From the NCBI GenBank assembly GCA_029168955.1, contig JAPDOI010001160.1:124001-188000 (forward strand): DNA of 64,000 bases, given 5' to 3'. Positions within the stretch are counted from its first letter, which is position 1. Each line of letters begins with the position of its first letter. The DNA comes from Aplectana chamaeleonis. Its lineage: Eukaryota; Nematoda; Chromadorea; Rhabditida; Cosmocercidae. The position numbers and the translations under genes are program-made. Positions 32,841-43,350 of the stretch are shown piece by piece. The notes under the pieces were generated by a model. The model saw only the letters and a list, made by a program, of their open reading frames with translations. It was not told where the DNA came from and ran no database searches.

Positions 32841-33063
32841 GAAGGTTAAGCCCTTGTCCGAACCTAGGCGGGGCTTTCTCTGGGGGGGGCAGCCAGATTC
32901 AGGAACCGTCGCGGCCCAAATCAGGCACCGTCGAGATAGGGTTCAGGTAATTCCAGAGCGGGTTCGGGAGCCGTCGTGTCCTGGTTGAGACACCGACGCG
33001 GGGTTGATGCAATGGCATAGCTGGTGGAGTGACTCTGGATAGACACTACCCTGCAGGCGCCGA

Positions 33064-33370
33064 TTAGGAGCCTTCAAGGCAGGGTGGGTCTGCCGCCGGC
33101 GCAAATTTTCTCAGAGTATGGCGGTCTTTGTTAGTGGCTATGTATAGCACTCCTTTGGCTTCACTGAAGGACAGACAGAATCGCCGTCCTCTCTCCATCA
33201 AAAATGTGTAGCATGAAAGCTTCGCCAAACGATATACCTGCTTAGCCGCTGGCATCTGCCATTAACCATGCCTAGCGTTCGTTTGGCTTCGCCTAATCAT
33301 ATACCGGATTTGGCGGTTCTCCTCTATCAACAATGTGCAACATTCTTCTAGCTAAACTGAACGATAGGTT
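33064..33370. repeat. Degenerate direct repeats of about 90 bp
   Basis: TTTGGCTTC-CT-A, ATCGCCGTCCTCTCTCCATC and CAAAAATGTGTAGCAT recur as TTTGGCTTCGCCTAAT, GGCGGTTCTCCTCTATC and CAACAATGTGCAACAT about 100 bp later. Two to three old copies. Confidence 0.5.
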
Positions 33371-35148
33371 GGCTTTGTCGACCTCATTCCAACAACCACT
33401 AACCATAGCATTCTACGTGGGTTCCACAATGATCCGTCACAATGGAAGTTTGTAGGACGCAATATGCAACTATGTCGTGGGTGTCACAACCATATCCGCC
33501 CAAAGTCGTATTTTTCCTTCACGTTATGGATTGTCTCATTCTCACGTTCCAGTCAACAATTAATAGTTATTCAAACTACATGAAATCAGTATGAGGTATT
33601 CAACGATAGCCAATCCTTGCTCTTTGAAAATCCAAAAAGACAGCATCATAAATTACTCTGTACGTTTAGCTGCGCCTTCGAAGCAGTGTACAGCCTGTCT
33701 CCCGGGAACAAGTTCAAGTTGCACTAGGTATACGTGAATGCGGGAGGCCGCGCTATGTGTTCAAGGCCCATCAGAAGTCAATCTTCAAATTCTCACCTAC
33801 AACTTTTTAAATTTTAATTTGGACCTCAGTTGCCGACCGCAGCTAATACCACACGAATGAATTCAGAAAGTAAAAAAAAATCTGTTCGACGAGGAAAGGA
33901 AAATTCGAATGTGATTCGCCTCTAACACGCAGTGCCGCTTCCCGGGAAAACTTCCACTTGTCTCCGCCTAGACTCTCTCCTGGAGGACATGCTGTTCGTG
34001 CCAAAAAACCGAGTCTGGATTCCTATTGCTTTTGTGGGGGTAGACAAACTGAAAATCATTCATTTTCGGACAAGAAGGTTTTCGAAAGAATTACCAAAAA
34101 GCGGTTCAATCATTGCCACGCCTAACTTGGGCCATCATTCTGGGAGGGAGGCAATTTTGAAACCCCGAACTTTGCCAAGAATCTCAACCAGGCTCAGATA
34201 TTGTATTGAACACAAGTTTTCAAAAGTGCTTTCCAGCGCCTCAAAATGCCTTCAAATACCCTTGCCTAGACCCACTACCATTAACCGTGCAGCGCTATAA
34301 CCTTCCTTTTCCGGTGCCAAATAGTCGGAAACGGAAGCGGGACGGAAAAGCCTCCCCCCAAAAAAAAACAACGGAAATACGGAAACAGAATGGGAATACT
34401 TCCGCACAGCCCTGGTAAGGACCATCGCCGACGAGTGCGACCGAACTTTTTTTGACGCTGCGACAACCCCACATAACTGCCAGCAAGCGGCAACCGGCGC
34501 GGCTGCGATAATGTCAGATAACATTTGGCGTCACACACGCGTCAAGGCTGACGCTCGGCAACCAGTCGCCGGTCGGTGCAACTCTGCAGACCTCTTAGCT
34601 GCGCTGAATGATCTAAAATCGATTGTATTCTGGGACGGGGAGACCGACGCGGCGTGAAGGGTTACGAGGGACGCCGCAGTGTTTGAACACTGCGACGGCG
34701 CTGCGTCACCGCCAGCGGCAGTCGCATCATTGGCCGCTGACCCAAGCCTCCAGTCAGCGCATCGATGTCAAAAGGTGCGCGTACCGGCGTCCTCTGCTGT
34801 AATCCGTCTTTCCGCAGCCCCTGAGCGGTTCCAAATTTGTCCGTAAGCGGCTAAAGAGCTGTCCATGTCCATTTTCGGCGTTTCCGTGTTTGCACAGGGG
34901 ACCACGTGGACATCCCACAGGGATCATCCCTGTTGTGATTCTAACGGGAGGTGGGGGTGACCTCACCACCATAGTTCGCAGTGGAATCCACCCCACTGCA
35001 AACCGTATGGAGATGGGCCCATACTTGGGTACCAACTCCCCCCCCCCGAGCCGTATCCCCTCGGCGACAAAAACTATCCCCTGGTATCCGTCGGATCTTC
35101 TGGAAAATGACTAAGGCCACCTTCCAGGCCCGGCTCCGAAGAGTCGAG
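33371..35148. other. Unassigned interior of the 4.7-kb block
   Basis: A 122-codon plus frame (33,932-34,300) and overlapping minus frames near 34,252-34,538 have no recognisable motif. A CGCCGCAGTG-TTTGAA-CACTGCGACGGCG hairpin lies near 34,669-34,698. No transposase is recognised. If this block is a transposon, it is non-autonomous or decayed. Confidence 0.4.
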
Positions 35149-35788
35149 CTCAGGTACTCAGGACGACGGCCGGCGAACCTTTCCCAGCTGGCCCGCGGTC
35201 TCCGTCCTCCGGCCGCCCGCTTTTGGCTCGCCGGCCAGCCGTATGTCGACGGTCCGCCGACCTTTACCAGTTGGCCCGCGATCACTATTTGTATTATTAC
35301 TTACCTCAATGTCAACCCGGCCCCACGGCGGAGAAACGCCCCGCCTCGGTCCGCCGCAGTCTGCGGTGAGGAACCACCCTCCCCGCGGATCGCGGCGAAA
35401 GCCGCCCCCCCCCCAGCCGTGGGGATACCCCTATCCCCTCAGCAGTCAAAAATATGCTGGCCTCCGGAGAGTGACTCGGAGTCACCTTCCAGGGCTGGCA
35501 GTAGAATGCCGACTGAAGACTCTAGTGAGATGAGGCGCCTTTTATACCGGCTGTGCACGTGATAACCACGTTACGACGAGATCAGTCGTGATCATTATCA
35601 ATTGTTTTTCCAACCGGCCGAATTGAAGAAGGCGTGGCGTGTTTTGTGGTTCACGGGCGAGCCAATATACGCGCTGCGTGTGCGTCGCATGCGGCATAGT
35701 TCGTAGCTGGCCGGCACCCTCGAAATGTGGGGCGCCGGCCGTCGTTTTCGGCATAGAGGTTCGCCGGCCGTAGCCCTGAGTACCTGAG
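35149..35788. repeat. Nested MITE with GACGGCCGGCGAACC ends
   Basis: CTCAGGTACTCAGGACGACG plus GCCGGCGAACC at the left and GGTTCGCCGGCCGTAGCCC plus TGAGTACCTGAG at the right are inverse. The interior contains the inverted partner of 32,637-32,840. Confidence 0.75.
35374..35563 (-). repeat. Inverted copy of the segment at 32,637-32,840
   Basis: See 32,637-32,840: CCTTTTATACCGGCTGTGCA, AGTCACCTTCCAGGGC and CCGCAGTCTGCGGTGAGGAA are the matching landmarks. Confidence 0.7.
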
Positions 35789-35869
35789 AGGCCCAAGGTG
35801 AGATTAGGAGCCTTTTATACCAGCAACATTGTTAATACTTTTGTCTAAACATGTCTATGTTCATAGGCG

Positions 35870-36084
35870 CTTTAACATAGTACACGTAAAACAGGTTTTA
35901 ACTTGCCTCAATAGGCCAGAGCGAAACTTTGACAGGATAATTCCTGAAGGAGAATTTTGTGCCGGTGGCAAATTTTAATCGTCTGAAATACTTAGATTGA
36001 TTGCTTATAGATCGGTGATTCATTTCATTTCTATGAAAGAATCTTGGCTGCCCCAATCCCGTCTAGGACAGTCCCTACTACTGT
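35870..36084 (-). repeat. Right long inverted repeat of the 4.7-kb block
   Basis: Reverse complement of 31,352-31,601, with scattered substitutions and small indels. Confidence 0.85.
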
Positions 36085-36853
36085 CACTCCACTTTTCTCC
36101 CGATCAAGCTAGGTATGTGAACTAAGCTTTTTTTAATTGTTGAACAAATCTCACGGAATGTATCCACAACTCTGGGAACGACAATCGTTCCGGTCTTGTT
36201 TATTGCTTTCACAAAGTCCGCGCTGAGAATGTAAAGGAAAACCATCACACGAGTCACAAGAAAAACTGGAAAGGCTCGAGCACATTGAAAATTGAACCTG
36301 AAATCTTAGTCAGGTTGCTAAATGACACAACTGCTTCTTGAATCGAGAATTAAGACCATTTCATGAGTCGAGTAGAATGAAAATAAACCCCACTGTAAAA
36401 CTTTTTCATTTGATTAATGTTCCCATGCTCACAATCAGAGAAATACTCCTTCGCAAACCTGCGACAGTTTCGGGCAAGCTGTAGTCGCAGGGCGGCCGAG
36501 AGCTCGAATTCAGAGTCGGCGTCAGTCAATAAAGAAGTGGAAGTTCAAGAATAGCTTGGGCAGTCACAATTCCTTGCATTTTTGTCACATTCTTGCATGT
36601 TTGTTACAGGTTTGTCACGAAAAAGTGGGTGCTAATCATGTGCAAGGTCAGTTTGTAAGAAGATCTCACTAGAGCACTTTTCACAAATTGCCGAACGACA
36701 TGGTCCGACATTTTGAAGGATATTGCAGCGATCGCTGAGTGCTCGCCGAGCGCCAGCCTTGACGCGGCGAAGAAAATGTTGTCGAACATCATCGTCTCGG
36801 CGTTGTTGCCACCTGCTTGCAGTGATGCAGGGTCGTCGCGGAGCATGTAATAG
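36085..36853. other. Upstream flank of the Helitron gene
   Basis: Earlier Rep exons are expected here, but I could not identify the catalytic HUH and two-tyrosine motifs. A 131-codon minus-strand frame covers 36,604-36,999 and overlaps a real plus-strand exon. I regard it as a shadow. Confidence 0.4.
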
Positions 36854-37535
36854 ATTTTGTCGACTCGCTGGTGACGTATCGTGCGCCAGACTTGGTTGAG
36901 GAGAGAGAGCTCCACCAACTTGTCACAAAATTTCAATACCACACTTGTCGAGGTATGATTATCAACATTTGATAAATCATGGCGATGCTTATGTTTCATG
37001 TTATCGAATTTGGGTTACTGTCACTATTTTTTTCAGCGTCTTGCAAACGCACAAAACGCATTCCAAACCAAACCAAGACGTTGTGTCGTTACTCGTTTCC
37101 ATTGCCTATTCAAAAGCATAAGACTCTCAATATCAAGCTTGGGGGCGAGAAGAAGAAGCCAGCGGAGATCGGTGGAAAGAGAGTGAAGACCGATTCCCTC
37201 CAAAGAACTGCGGACGAGCAGTGAGTAGCTCAGGTATTTCATCTTTGACAAGTAGTATACATACAGAGTATTTGTACTAACTAAAACATATGCGAGTACT
37301 AAAATGAAGATGAAGTACTAAAATATATGCGTGCACCTGGTCTTATACTACCTTCTAATAATTATTTGGGAAACAATGTCTACATTGATTCTTGAATTAT
37401 AAATTTGTAGGTTTATCAATGGCTATAACCCGACGATACCGCTTGGATGGCTGGGAAACATGGACCTATCGATTTTGATAGAGAACGAGCAGGAGTGCTT
37501 AACTTACGTGACCAAACATGCTTCTAAAGGAGAGC
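36854..37535 (+). CDS. Helitron Rep-helicase linker exons
   Basis: Three exons (36,854-36,952; 37,037-37,220; 37,411-37,535). The first reads DFVDSLVTYRAPDLVEEREL then HQLVTKFQYHTC. The second reads CKRTKRIPNQTKTLCRYSFP. In Helitron proteins this zone typically has PD-E-PELHELV, HxxTC and CRFxFP motifs, and the order here matches. The third reads GYNPTIPLGWLGNMDLSI and ends YVTKHASKGE, the counterpart of the NP-W-NMDI ... YV-KY/K block. Introns are 84 and 190 bp. All junctions keep phase, so the splicing model is internally consistent. Confidence 0.75.
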
Positions 37536-37681
37536 GTAAATCCATGGGCGGTGGGTAGTGCTGAGTCTGGTTTGTTTGTAATTGGCTTTTTCGCTGCTTC
37601 GGAGCTTTGCATTTCAATTCTGTTGAAAATTCGGATCACATAATTGGTGATTACCACAAAATTGTGTAAAAGCATATCTGC

Positions 37682-38230
37682 CTTGAAAACAGTGTTCACG
37701 ACAAAAAAAAACGTATCACAGTCTCCGAGGTATTCGGGTATGTAAGTCCATTAAGAAGAGATGAATAGGGTAAAGTCTCCTCATAACACTCGTTTACCGG
37801 AGAAAAACAGCTAAGATAAACTTCAGAAAAAATATTTATTCATGCCTGTTTGTGAATTTTGGAAGACTGCGTACAATGAATCCAACCTGACGTGGGGGAA
37901 ATGGTTTCGCTCCTGAAAGTTCTTATGTAAGTGGCTTTAGTTTCTCTTTCCTGTAACTAATATTATTCAGAAATAAGAGGGGTCCATGTAAATGCTAGGA
38001 TGTTGAAACATTTCGCGATGAAGAGTATTTGAATATTTGGTGCCTGTTCCTACGGTAAAACGAACGCAGGACAACCGTTATAAGTCTTGAGCGGGATGGC
38101 CCAATGAGTTCTTGAAACACTTTCTGCCCGTTTTTGACCGCACTTCCATTCTTACTCTTCTCGCACGGACACAAGTCTTATGTTGTGGCCAAAAACGGGC
38201 AGCTCCTTCATCGTGAACACTGCCTCTAAG
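37682..38230. repeat. MITE family D inside a Helitron intron (about 549 bp)
   Basis: Left TTGAAAACAGTGTTCACGAC, right TCGTGAACACTGCCTCTAAG. It lies within the intron 37,536-38,383. The interior differs from families A to C (CCCGTTTTTGACCG and its inverse-like AAAAACGGGCAGC near the right end). Confidence 0.75.
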
Positions 38231-38383
38231 CGATGGTCAGAATATGATTGTAGATGTGTTCTTGTTCTGTTGCAACACATGGGTTGAGCAAAGGCTGTAA
38301 TGAGATTCATGATTATGGGGTCAAAAGCGAAAGCTCCTTATTGATGTTTGAGTGATTTGATAGACTATGATTATCTGTTATAG

Positions 38384-39998
38384 GCGGCGATCCGTTCCGC
38401 GATTTGATGAATGTCGAGGGCCTGTTCAAGTTTGGAATGGATCCGCTCTTGAAAAGAGAAATGAGCATACCCGAAGCAGCCGGAAGACTTGTTGCAGGCA
38501 TTCCTTACTATCACTGCGAGTATGCGTAAAATTTCTTGGTTAATAAGAGGAAGCATTTTGTGCAGTAGGAATGATACATGTTCATAATGATTACTTTGTT
38601 AGGATTGTACTTACCACAGTTGCAATATGTAGTAGTAGAGTAGGGTTAGGATTAAATCATCATGAGACGTCGTTAGGTAGGGTCAATAGTAGATCGCTCT
38701 TGGGGGTGGTCTCAGTCAATAAGTCGATCTGTGTTGTGCACATTTGTATCTCTTTGGACCACCGTGATTGGTCCGTTTGAATTGTGGGTGTTCGCGCCAC
38801 ACTTATTGGCGCGAAGTTTTCTCCTAATCCGTCAGACCGGGGGTCAGTTAGTTCTCTGCTTCCTGGTCGCACAAGGCGACGTTCCTTTTCCTATCTCTCT
38901 CCGGGCCGCCGCTTCCTCCTAACTGCGGGCGCTTTGACTATTTCGCTAGCGCCACTGTGGGAATTCTAGAGGAAAGCCGCGCCTTCTAACGTCTCTCTGC
39001 ACCGCACCGGGTTTCGCAGCTCATGGGAGTAGGCAGCACTAGATCAGAGGCCTGACGGACTAGGACCAGCTAATTGCCTAGTTTACCAGTTCAGTCAAAA
39101 TATTCTTTTGTTCTCAGTAAACTCTTATTGTGAGATTGTGTCTCGCATTCCTAATCCTCGTGTCGTGCACTATCTTACCCATACAATTTTTTATATAACG
39201 GCTTGATTTTGCAGTTCCACTTTCATCTTTCATAATGCGAATGGACCGGACGAACGCGCTCGTATGCTCAAAAGCAAAAGGGAGATGGACGAAGATCCTG
39301 ATGGCGATGCGACTAAGAAGAACTTTGTTGACGTCTATTATCCGTGTCGTCCTGATTGCTCAAAAAACGTTTGTCTATTCGCCTTCGTGCGTAGCTTTGA
39401 GTATGTTCCTTTCAATTTAGTGACATTTGTGGACCATTCTACGTTTCGCCCACCTCTTAACTCGTAAAGAATTCAGCAGGATGGGTAAAAAGGAAGAGCA
39501 GGAGGACCATGCTGTTACTGACATATCGGATGATGAAGAGGGAAGTACCAGCAATGAAGATGAAGGACTTGACGGCATCGGTGAAAATGAATCGCTTGCA
39601 GACATGATATTTACTTCTGTTTGCCTGAGCTAGGTATTTTAGCACAAATAATTGAAAATAACTTTAATTACACAGATTGACGATGATGGCTACCACACCA
39701 ACGAACCCACATCGCCCTTGTATCACTTCAAGTCTGGTACAACCCTTGTGCTAGGGAAGAGAAAAGGAAAGGTGCACGCTCGTAGAAAACCGAAAATAAT
39801 CCGTCTCGGACTTCCAAATCCTGCTCGAGATCCACCTCGCACTGAAAAGTTCAGCGAGATGATCTTACAAATATTCAAACCCTGGACGGAGGAGTGCAAA
39901 GAAATCGTATCCACACTTGACTCACCCTTTTCGAAACAATTGGAGGACTTCTTAAAGTCGTTGAATGAACTCGCGAAATCTGATATAATCATCTTTGT
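38384..39998 (+). CDS. Helitron middle-region exons
   Basis: Four exons (38,384-38,519; 39,215-39,400; 39,477-39,618; 39,676-39,998), phases consistent throughout. The first holds MDPLLKREMSIPEAAGRLVA, corresponding to the REISAQEA-type block of Helitrons. The second has NANGPDERARMLKSKREM and VYYPCRPD, then VCLFAFVRSFE (the RP...MCLAEFA region). The third is acidic (SDDEEGSTSNEDEG), an interdomain linker. The fourth has RRKPKIIRLGLPNPARDPPR and MILQIFKPWTEE, the R-R-VIRY...LLL-PWR block that precedes the helicase. The donor of the third exon (GTTTGC) is weak. Confidence 0.7.
38597..39165 (+). mobile_element. Possible solo LTR in a Helitron intron
   Basis: Lies within intron 38,520-39,214. 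It starts TGTTAGGATTGTACTTACC, has a pyrimidine-rich stretch near 38,880-38,930, and near the right side has CAGTAAACTCTTATTGTGAG and GTGTCTCGCATTCC, similar in style to the polyadenylation/R region of Pao/BEL or Ty3-type LTRs. No second LTR and no internal region are present. The exact right end and a target-site duplication are not established. Confidence 0.35.
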
Positions 39999-40060
39999 GT
40001 AAGCAAGAGGCATATGTATCTGATTGTTTACTGGCCATGTTACATATGAAACCTTTTTAG

Positions 40061-40412
40061 TGACCGCGTTATGGATCTGGAACTGTCAAAGTTGTTCACT
40101 TCCAAGCAATGGAAGGTTGGACATAATTTTGATTTACAACATGTTTACATTGACTATAGCTAACAGGAACTCGCTGAAAAGTTTCTTGATCAAAAGCGTC
40201 AAGAAATAATTACCTTTAGGAAATGAAAGAGACTTAAGTCGAAGCAGGTGTCGAAGATGTGGATACGTCGGCTCTCCCACCTATCATGGTGGATGAACAC
40301 GAACAGGCAACCCGTTTGGCTGCGCTCAATGACGATCAACGGGCTGTTTATGACTTTGTTTAGGGGTGCGTGCGAGAGGGAAGGCACATAAATCTTTATG
40401 TCGGCGGTGATG
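40061..40412 (+). pseudogene. Helitron exons leading into the helicase (frame broken)
   Basis: RVMDLELSKLFTSKQWKVGH, then ELAEKFLDQKRQEIITF, then in another frame MVDEHEQATRLAALNDDQRA (the Q-motif LN-Q that opens Pif1-type helicases), a TAG at 40,361, and GRHINLYVGGD at the exon end. A missing intron or a small indel near 40,140-40,230 would explain the change of frame. The TAG could alternatively mark an acceptor (TTGTTTAG). Confidence 0.65.
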
Positions 40413-40519
40413 GTACGTGTTCATCGCAAAGGATTCCCTAAATAAAATTCAAGTAGATCTATAAATCATTTTTGTCACTCCTCGGAGTCAAATTTTATTA
40501 CTTCTGTGTTTGCATTCAG

Positions 40520-41850
40520 CTGGATTAGGCAAGTCTTTTACGATAGAGACTATCACTGGAGCTCTGACAATTTTGTATGGCGAAGGTGCAGTTGTCCTCA
40601 CAGCACCATCGGGATTGGCAGCACTGGGCATCGGAGGCGTAACACTTCACTCGGCGTTCTCTATTCCTGTTCATAAAGGTTTTCGGAGGCCCCTCAAGGA
40701 GCTTAACGGCCAGGCTCTATTTGAGAAGAAGAAAATGTTGCACAACGCCAAAGTTGTAGTAATCGACGAAGTGAGTTCTTCTCGGTGGCCAACATGCTGT
40801 ACGCGAACCTCGAACACAATAGCACACGAATGCTTACAATCAATAAAATAAGTTGACGCCCTCTCAATCATTATAATATTATGACATTCAGATATTCATG
40901 GTGAGCAACTTGCTGCTGGCGATGGTTCACCACCGGCTCGTAACGATTCTCGGCCGGCAGGGTAGGGTGTCAATTTTGAAAAAAGTTATCGAATTAAATG
41001 TCCAGCCATGACACTTATGCGGACCAGCCATGTTTAATGTTCTTTTTCCGTTAGTTACTGCTTGCTTAGACTTATTCGGAGGAGCAATGGTGGTTGCGTT
41101 CGGTGATTTCTTCCAACTTCCACCCGTAAAAGCGGCGCCGGTCTTTTTCGACATCAAAGGTGCGGTACTAAATCGAGCTTTTGGTGCTGTTAACCGGAAT
41201 GGGAATATATGGCGGGAGTTCAGCTATAGGTGAGATTTTTCAATATAACATTTTAGAGGCAGTGTCCACAATAAAACCTGTCTCCGAATTTTTAACGGAA
41301 ATCGAAAGGTCTGTCCATCTTCACCAGTAAAATTGAAAAAACGGCTAGGAACAAGCACAGAAGAGCCCTATACAGCCCTAAACTTGAGTGTTCCGCTCAC
41401 GCTACGCCCACTCCTTTCAACCACCTCTGATCCGTAAATAACTAGAAAACCCATTTTAAGAAAACAGCATACATTCAGGGTCTGTAGTTCACTCCACTTG
41501 ACTTAACTTACCCCATTTGTTGATCGATTACCTTCTCAAACTGAAATTTTGAGCTGAACAACTTTATCGGTAGCCGTTGAGGGAGTGGGCGCCGCGTGAG
41601 CGGGACACTTCCCATTTTTAGCCGTTTTTTAACGTTTCTGGTTAAATAGGGCTCGAGTGATTTCCGGTGAAATTGAGGAGACTGACTTCATCGTGGACAC
41701 TGCCTTTGAGTATTGCGAGTTTTCTTCTACAGGAGACTGACAAAAAATATGAGGCAAGCAGACGACCTGGAGTTTGCAATGATGACTAACCGAATTCGAT
41801 TCGGATCGCCGACGAGCGATGATATGGACATGCTGTTTGGTCAATTTTAA
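40520..41850 (+). CDS. Helitron Pif1-like helicase core exons
   Basis: The Walker A motif GDAGLGKS is formed across the intron 40,413-40,519 (G from the left exon plus CT from the right gives Ala). Then come TAPSGLAALGIGGVTLHSAF (motif Ia region), VVVIDE at 40,770 (Walker B), MVSNLLLAMVHHRLVTILGR (40,892-40,961), AFGDFFQLPPV (motif III with the expected Gln), and LTKNMRQADDLEFAMM plus TNRIRFGSP (motif IV region, 41,733-41,850). Motifs V and VI are absent: a TAA at 41,848 and then a family C MITE fragment follow. Length is about half of a complete helicase domain. Confidence 0.88.
41253..41709. repeat. MITE family E filling a Helitron intron (about 457 bp)
   Basis: Left TTAGAGGCAGTGTCCACAAT, right TCGTGGACACTGCCTTTGA. 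The host intron is 41,230-41,732. Without the element it would be about 46 bp, a standard nematode intron size. Confidence 0.85.
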
Positions 41851-41888
41851 CTACTTCTGGGAGCACGCATTTTCATCCTGTTAACATC

Positions 41889-42013
41889 CCTTGAAGGCAG
41901 TGTTTACGATAATCTTCAATTTTGATATTCGCTATATTCGTCATATTGATTGAGTGGCCTCCGAGTAGAACTAAAATGACGTAGAAATTAAGACAAACGC
42001 ACCACTCAGAACT
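41889..42013 (-). repeat. MITE family C fragment, copy 2
   Basis: Starts TTGAAGGCAGTGTTTACGAT and continues CTTCAATTTTG-ATATTCGC as the inverse of 10,990-11,122. It sits 40 bp past the truncated end of the helicase and may be connected with its loss. Confidence 0.65.
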
Positions 42014-42059
42014 TTTGAAACGAGCTGTTAACACACAATCCGTTTGTAACGGATTGTCC

Positions 42060-42770
42060 CCGTACCGAACGCGAAGCAAGCAGAAGCTAACACTCAAAGC
42101 GAGCAGAAGCTAACGCCAAGCAAGAAGAACCTCACGTTAGGCAGGGAAACGAGTGGAAGCATGCACCGAAGCGAACGGAAGCAAACGCGAGGCAAGTATA
42201 AACTAGCACTGAGCGAGCGAAAATGTAGCGGGATGCAAGAAAAAGCTAACACTAAGCGATCGGTAGCTAACGCAAAGCAAGCAGAAGCTTACGCTGAGCG
42301 AGCGGAAGCTAACCCAAAGCAAGCAGAAGCTAACGCTAAGCGAACGGAGGCTAACGCGAAGCAAGTAGAATCTAACGCTGGGGAAGCGGAAGCAAACGCG
42401 AGGCAAGCGGAAGCTGATGCTAGGCGAGCGGAAGCTAACGCGAAGCAAGCAGAAGCAAACGCTAAGCGAGCGGAATCTAACGTCAAGCAAACAGAAGCTA
42501 ACTCTAAGCGAGCCCAAACTCACGTGGAGCAGAAAGGAACAAATGGAATCATGAACCGTAGCGAGCGGAAGCAAACGAGAAGAAAGAAGAAGGTAAGGCT
42601 GAGCGAGCAGAACTTTACGTGAGGTAGAAGAATACGAGTGGACCATGAACAGAAGCGAGCGGAAGCGAACGCGAAGCGATTAAAAACTAACGAAAAAGTA
42701 GTGGAAGCTAACGCTAAGCAAGCAGAACTCCACGTCACGCATAAGAGAAAGAATGCGAAGCACGATGCCA
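42060..42770 (+). repeat. 21-bp minisatellite encoding charged heptads
   Basis: About 30 tandem units of 21 bp around GAAGCTAACGC(T/G)AAGC(G/A)AGC, often alternating AAGCGAGCG and AAGCAAGCA so that the true unit is 42 bp. The plus frame 42,161-42,622 is open for 153 codons and reads as heptads of type AEANAKQ/AEANAKR, an amphipathic, coiled-coil-like pattern. The antisense frame is also open (147 codons). No introns or start context are visible, so a gene is possible but unproven. Confidence 0.8.
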
Positions 42771-43350
42771 GCGGAATCTCACCTCACCCTATGTGAAGTA
42801 GCGAGTGAAAACCCCAAAACTCCATAGTACGCACCATCGAAAATAAGGAAGCTGAAATACCTTGTATTTCACGAGCCCGCTAGCTTATATCGAGTATGTG
42901 TCAAGCACTACCTTTACCGTAATCGCAGCTCTATGAAGACAAATTAACTTTGCCTTTCAACCCACTCGTATTTCTGATGTGGCAACATAAATTTCCTATA
43001 TCTTTATCTCACAAACCACATTTGCCAACAACTGCCTTCAATACGTCGGCTCTATTTCAGAATAAATACAATAGCTAACATATATTCACCGAGTTACCGT
43101 AAAGATAACTAATATGTCAGGCATCGTTTCATAATCAATAAAGATAAAGACAACAAAAGCTACATCACAGATCAGTAAAAACAACAACGTTAGCACAAAC
43201 TGAAACAAAACTGAATGTTGCAGTGCAAAAAAGGTCCAGAACCTATTTAGAGGCACTGCAGTAAGAACTACTATGAGGTTTTGCTTCTGACCGTCGAGTT
43301 ACAGAAGGGAAGTCGCTCGGTCTTATCATAAAAAGGACACACTGATCGGC
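42771..43350. other. No gene recognised
   Basis: AT-rich, with no frame above 60 codons and no repeat noticed. Confidence 0.45.

Larger units (their letters stand above)
36854..41850 (+). pseudogene. Helitron Rep/Pif1-like helicase gene, intron-rich and decayed
   Basis: Helitrons are rolling-circle transposons encoding one large protein with an N-terminal Rep nuclease and a C-terminal SF1 Pif1-like helicase. At least twelve exons can be read here. Boundaries that keep phase: 36,854-36,952; 37,037-37,220; 37,411-37,535; 38,384-38,519; 39,215-39,400; 39,477-39,618; 39,676-39,998; from 40,061; to 40,412; 40,520-40,770; 40,892-40,961; 41,070-41,229; 41,733-41,850. Decay is visible as a frame change near 40,220, an in-frame TAG at 40,361 after QRAVYDFV, and a premature TAA at 41,848 before the last helicase motifs. 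Introns mostly have GTATG/GTGAG/GTACG donors and TTCAG/TTTAG acceptors. A host Pif1 gene is unlikely because Rep-region exons precede the helicase. Confidence 0.85.

Noticed and set aside
36604..36999. 131-codon minus-strand frame
   Set aside because: It is antisense to a Helitron exon (36,854-36,952) whose motifs and phase-consistent splicing favour the plus strand.
38597..39165. Complete LTR retrotransposon in the Helitron intron
   Set aside because: Only one LTR-like segment and no gag or pol; at most a solo LTR.
41848..42770. Continuation of the helicase into the region past 41,850
   Set aside because: No motif V or VI in any frame; a MITE fragment and a minisatellite follow.
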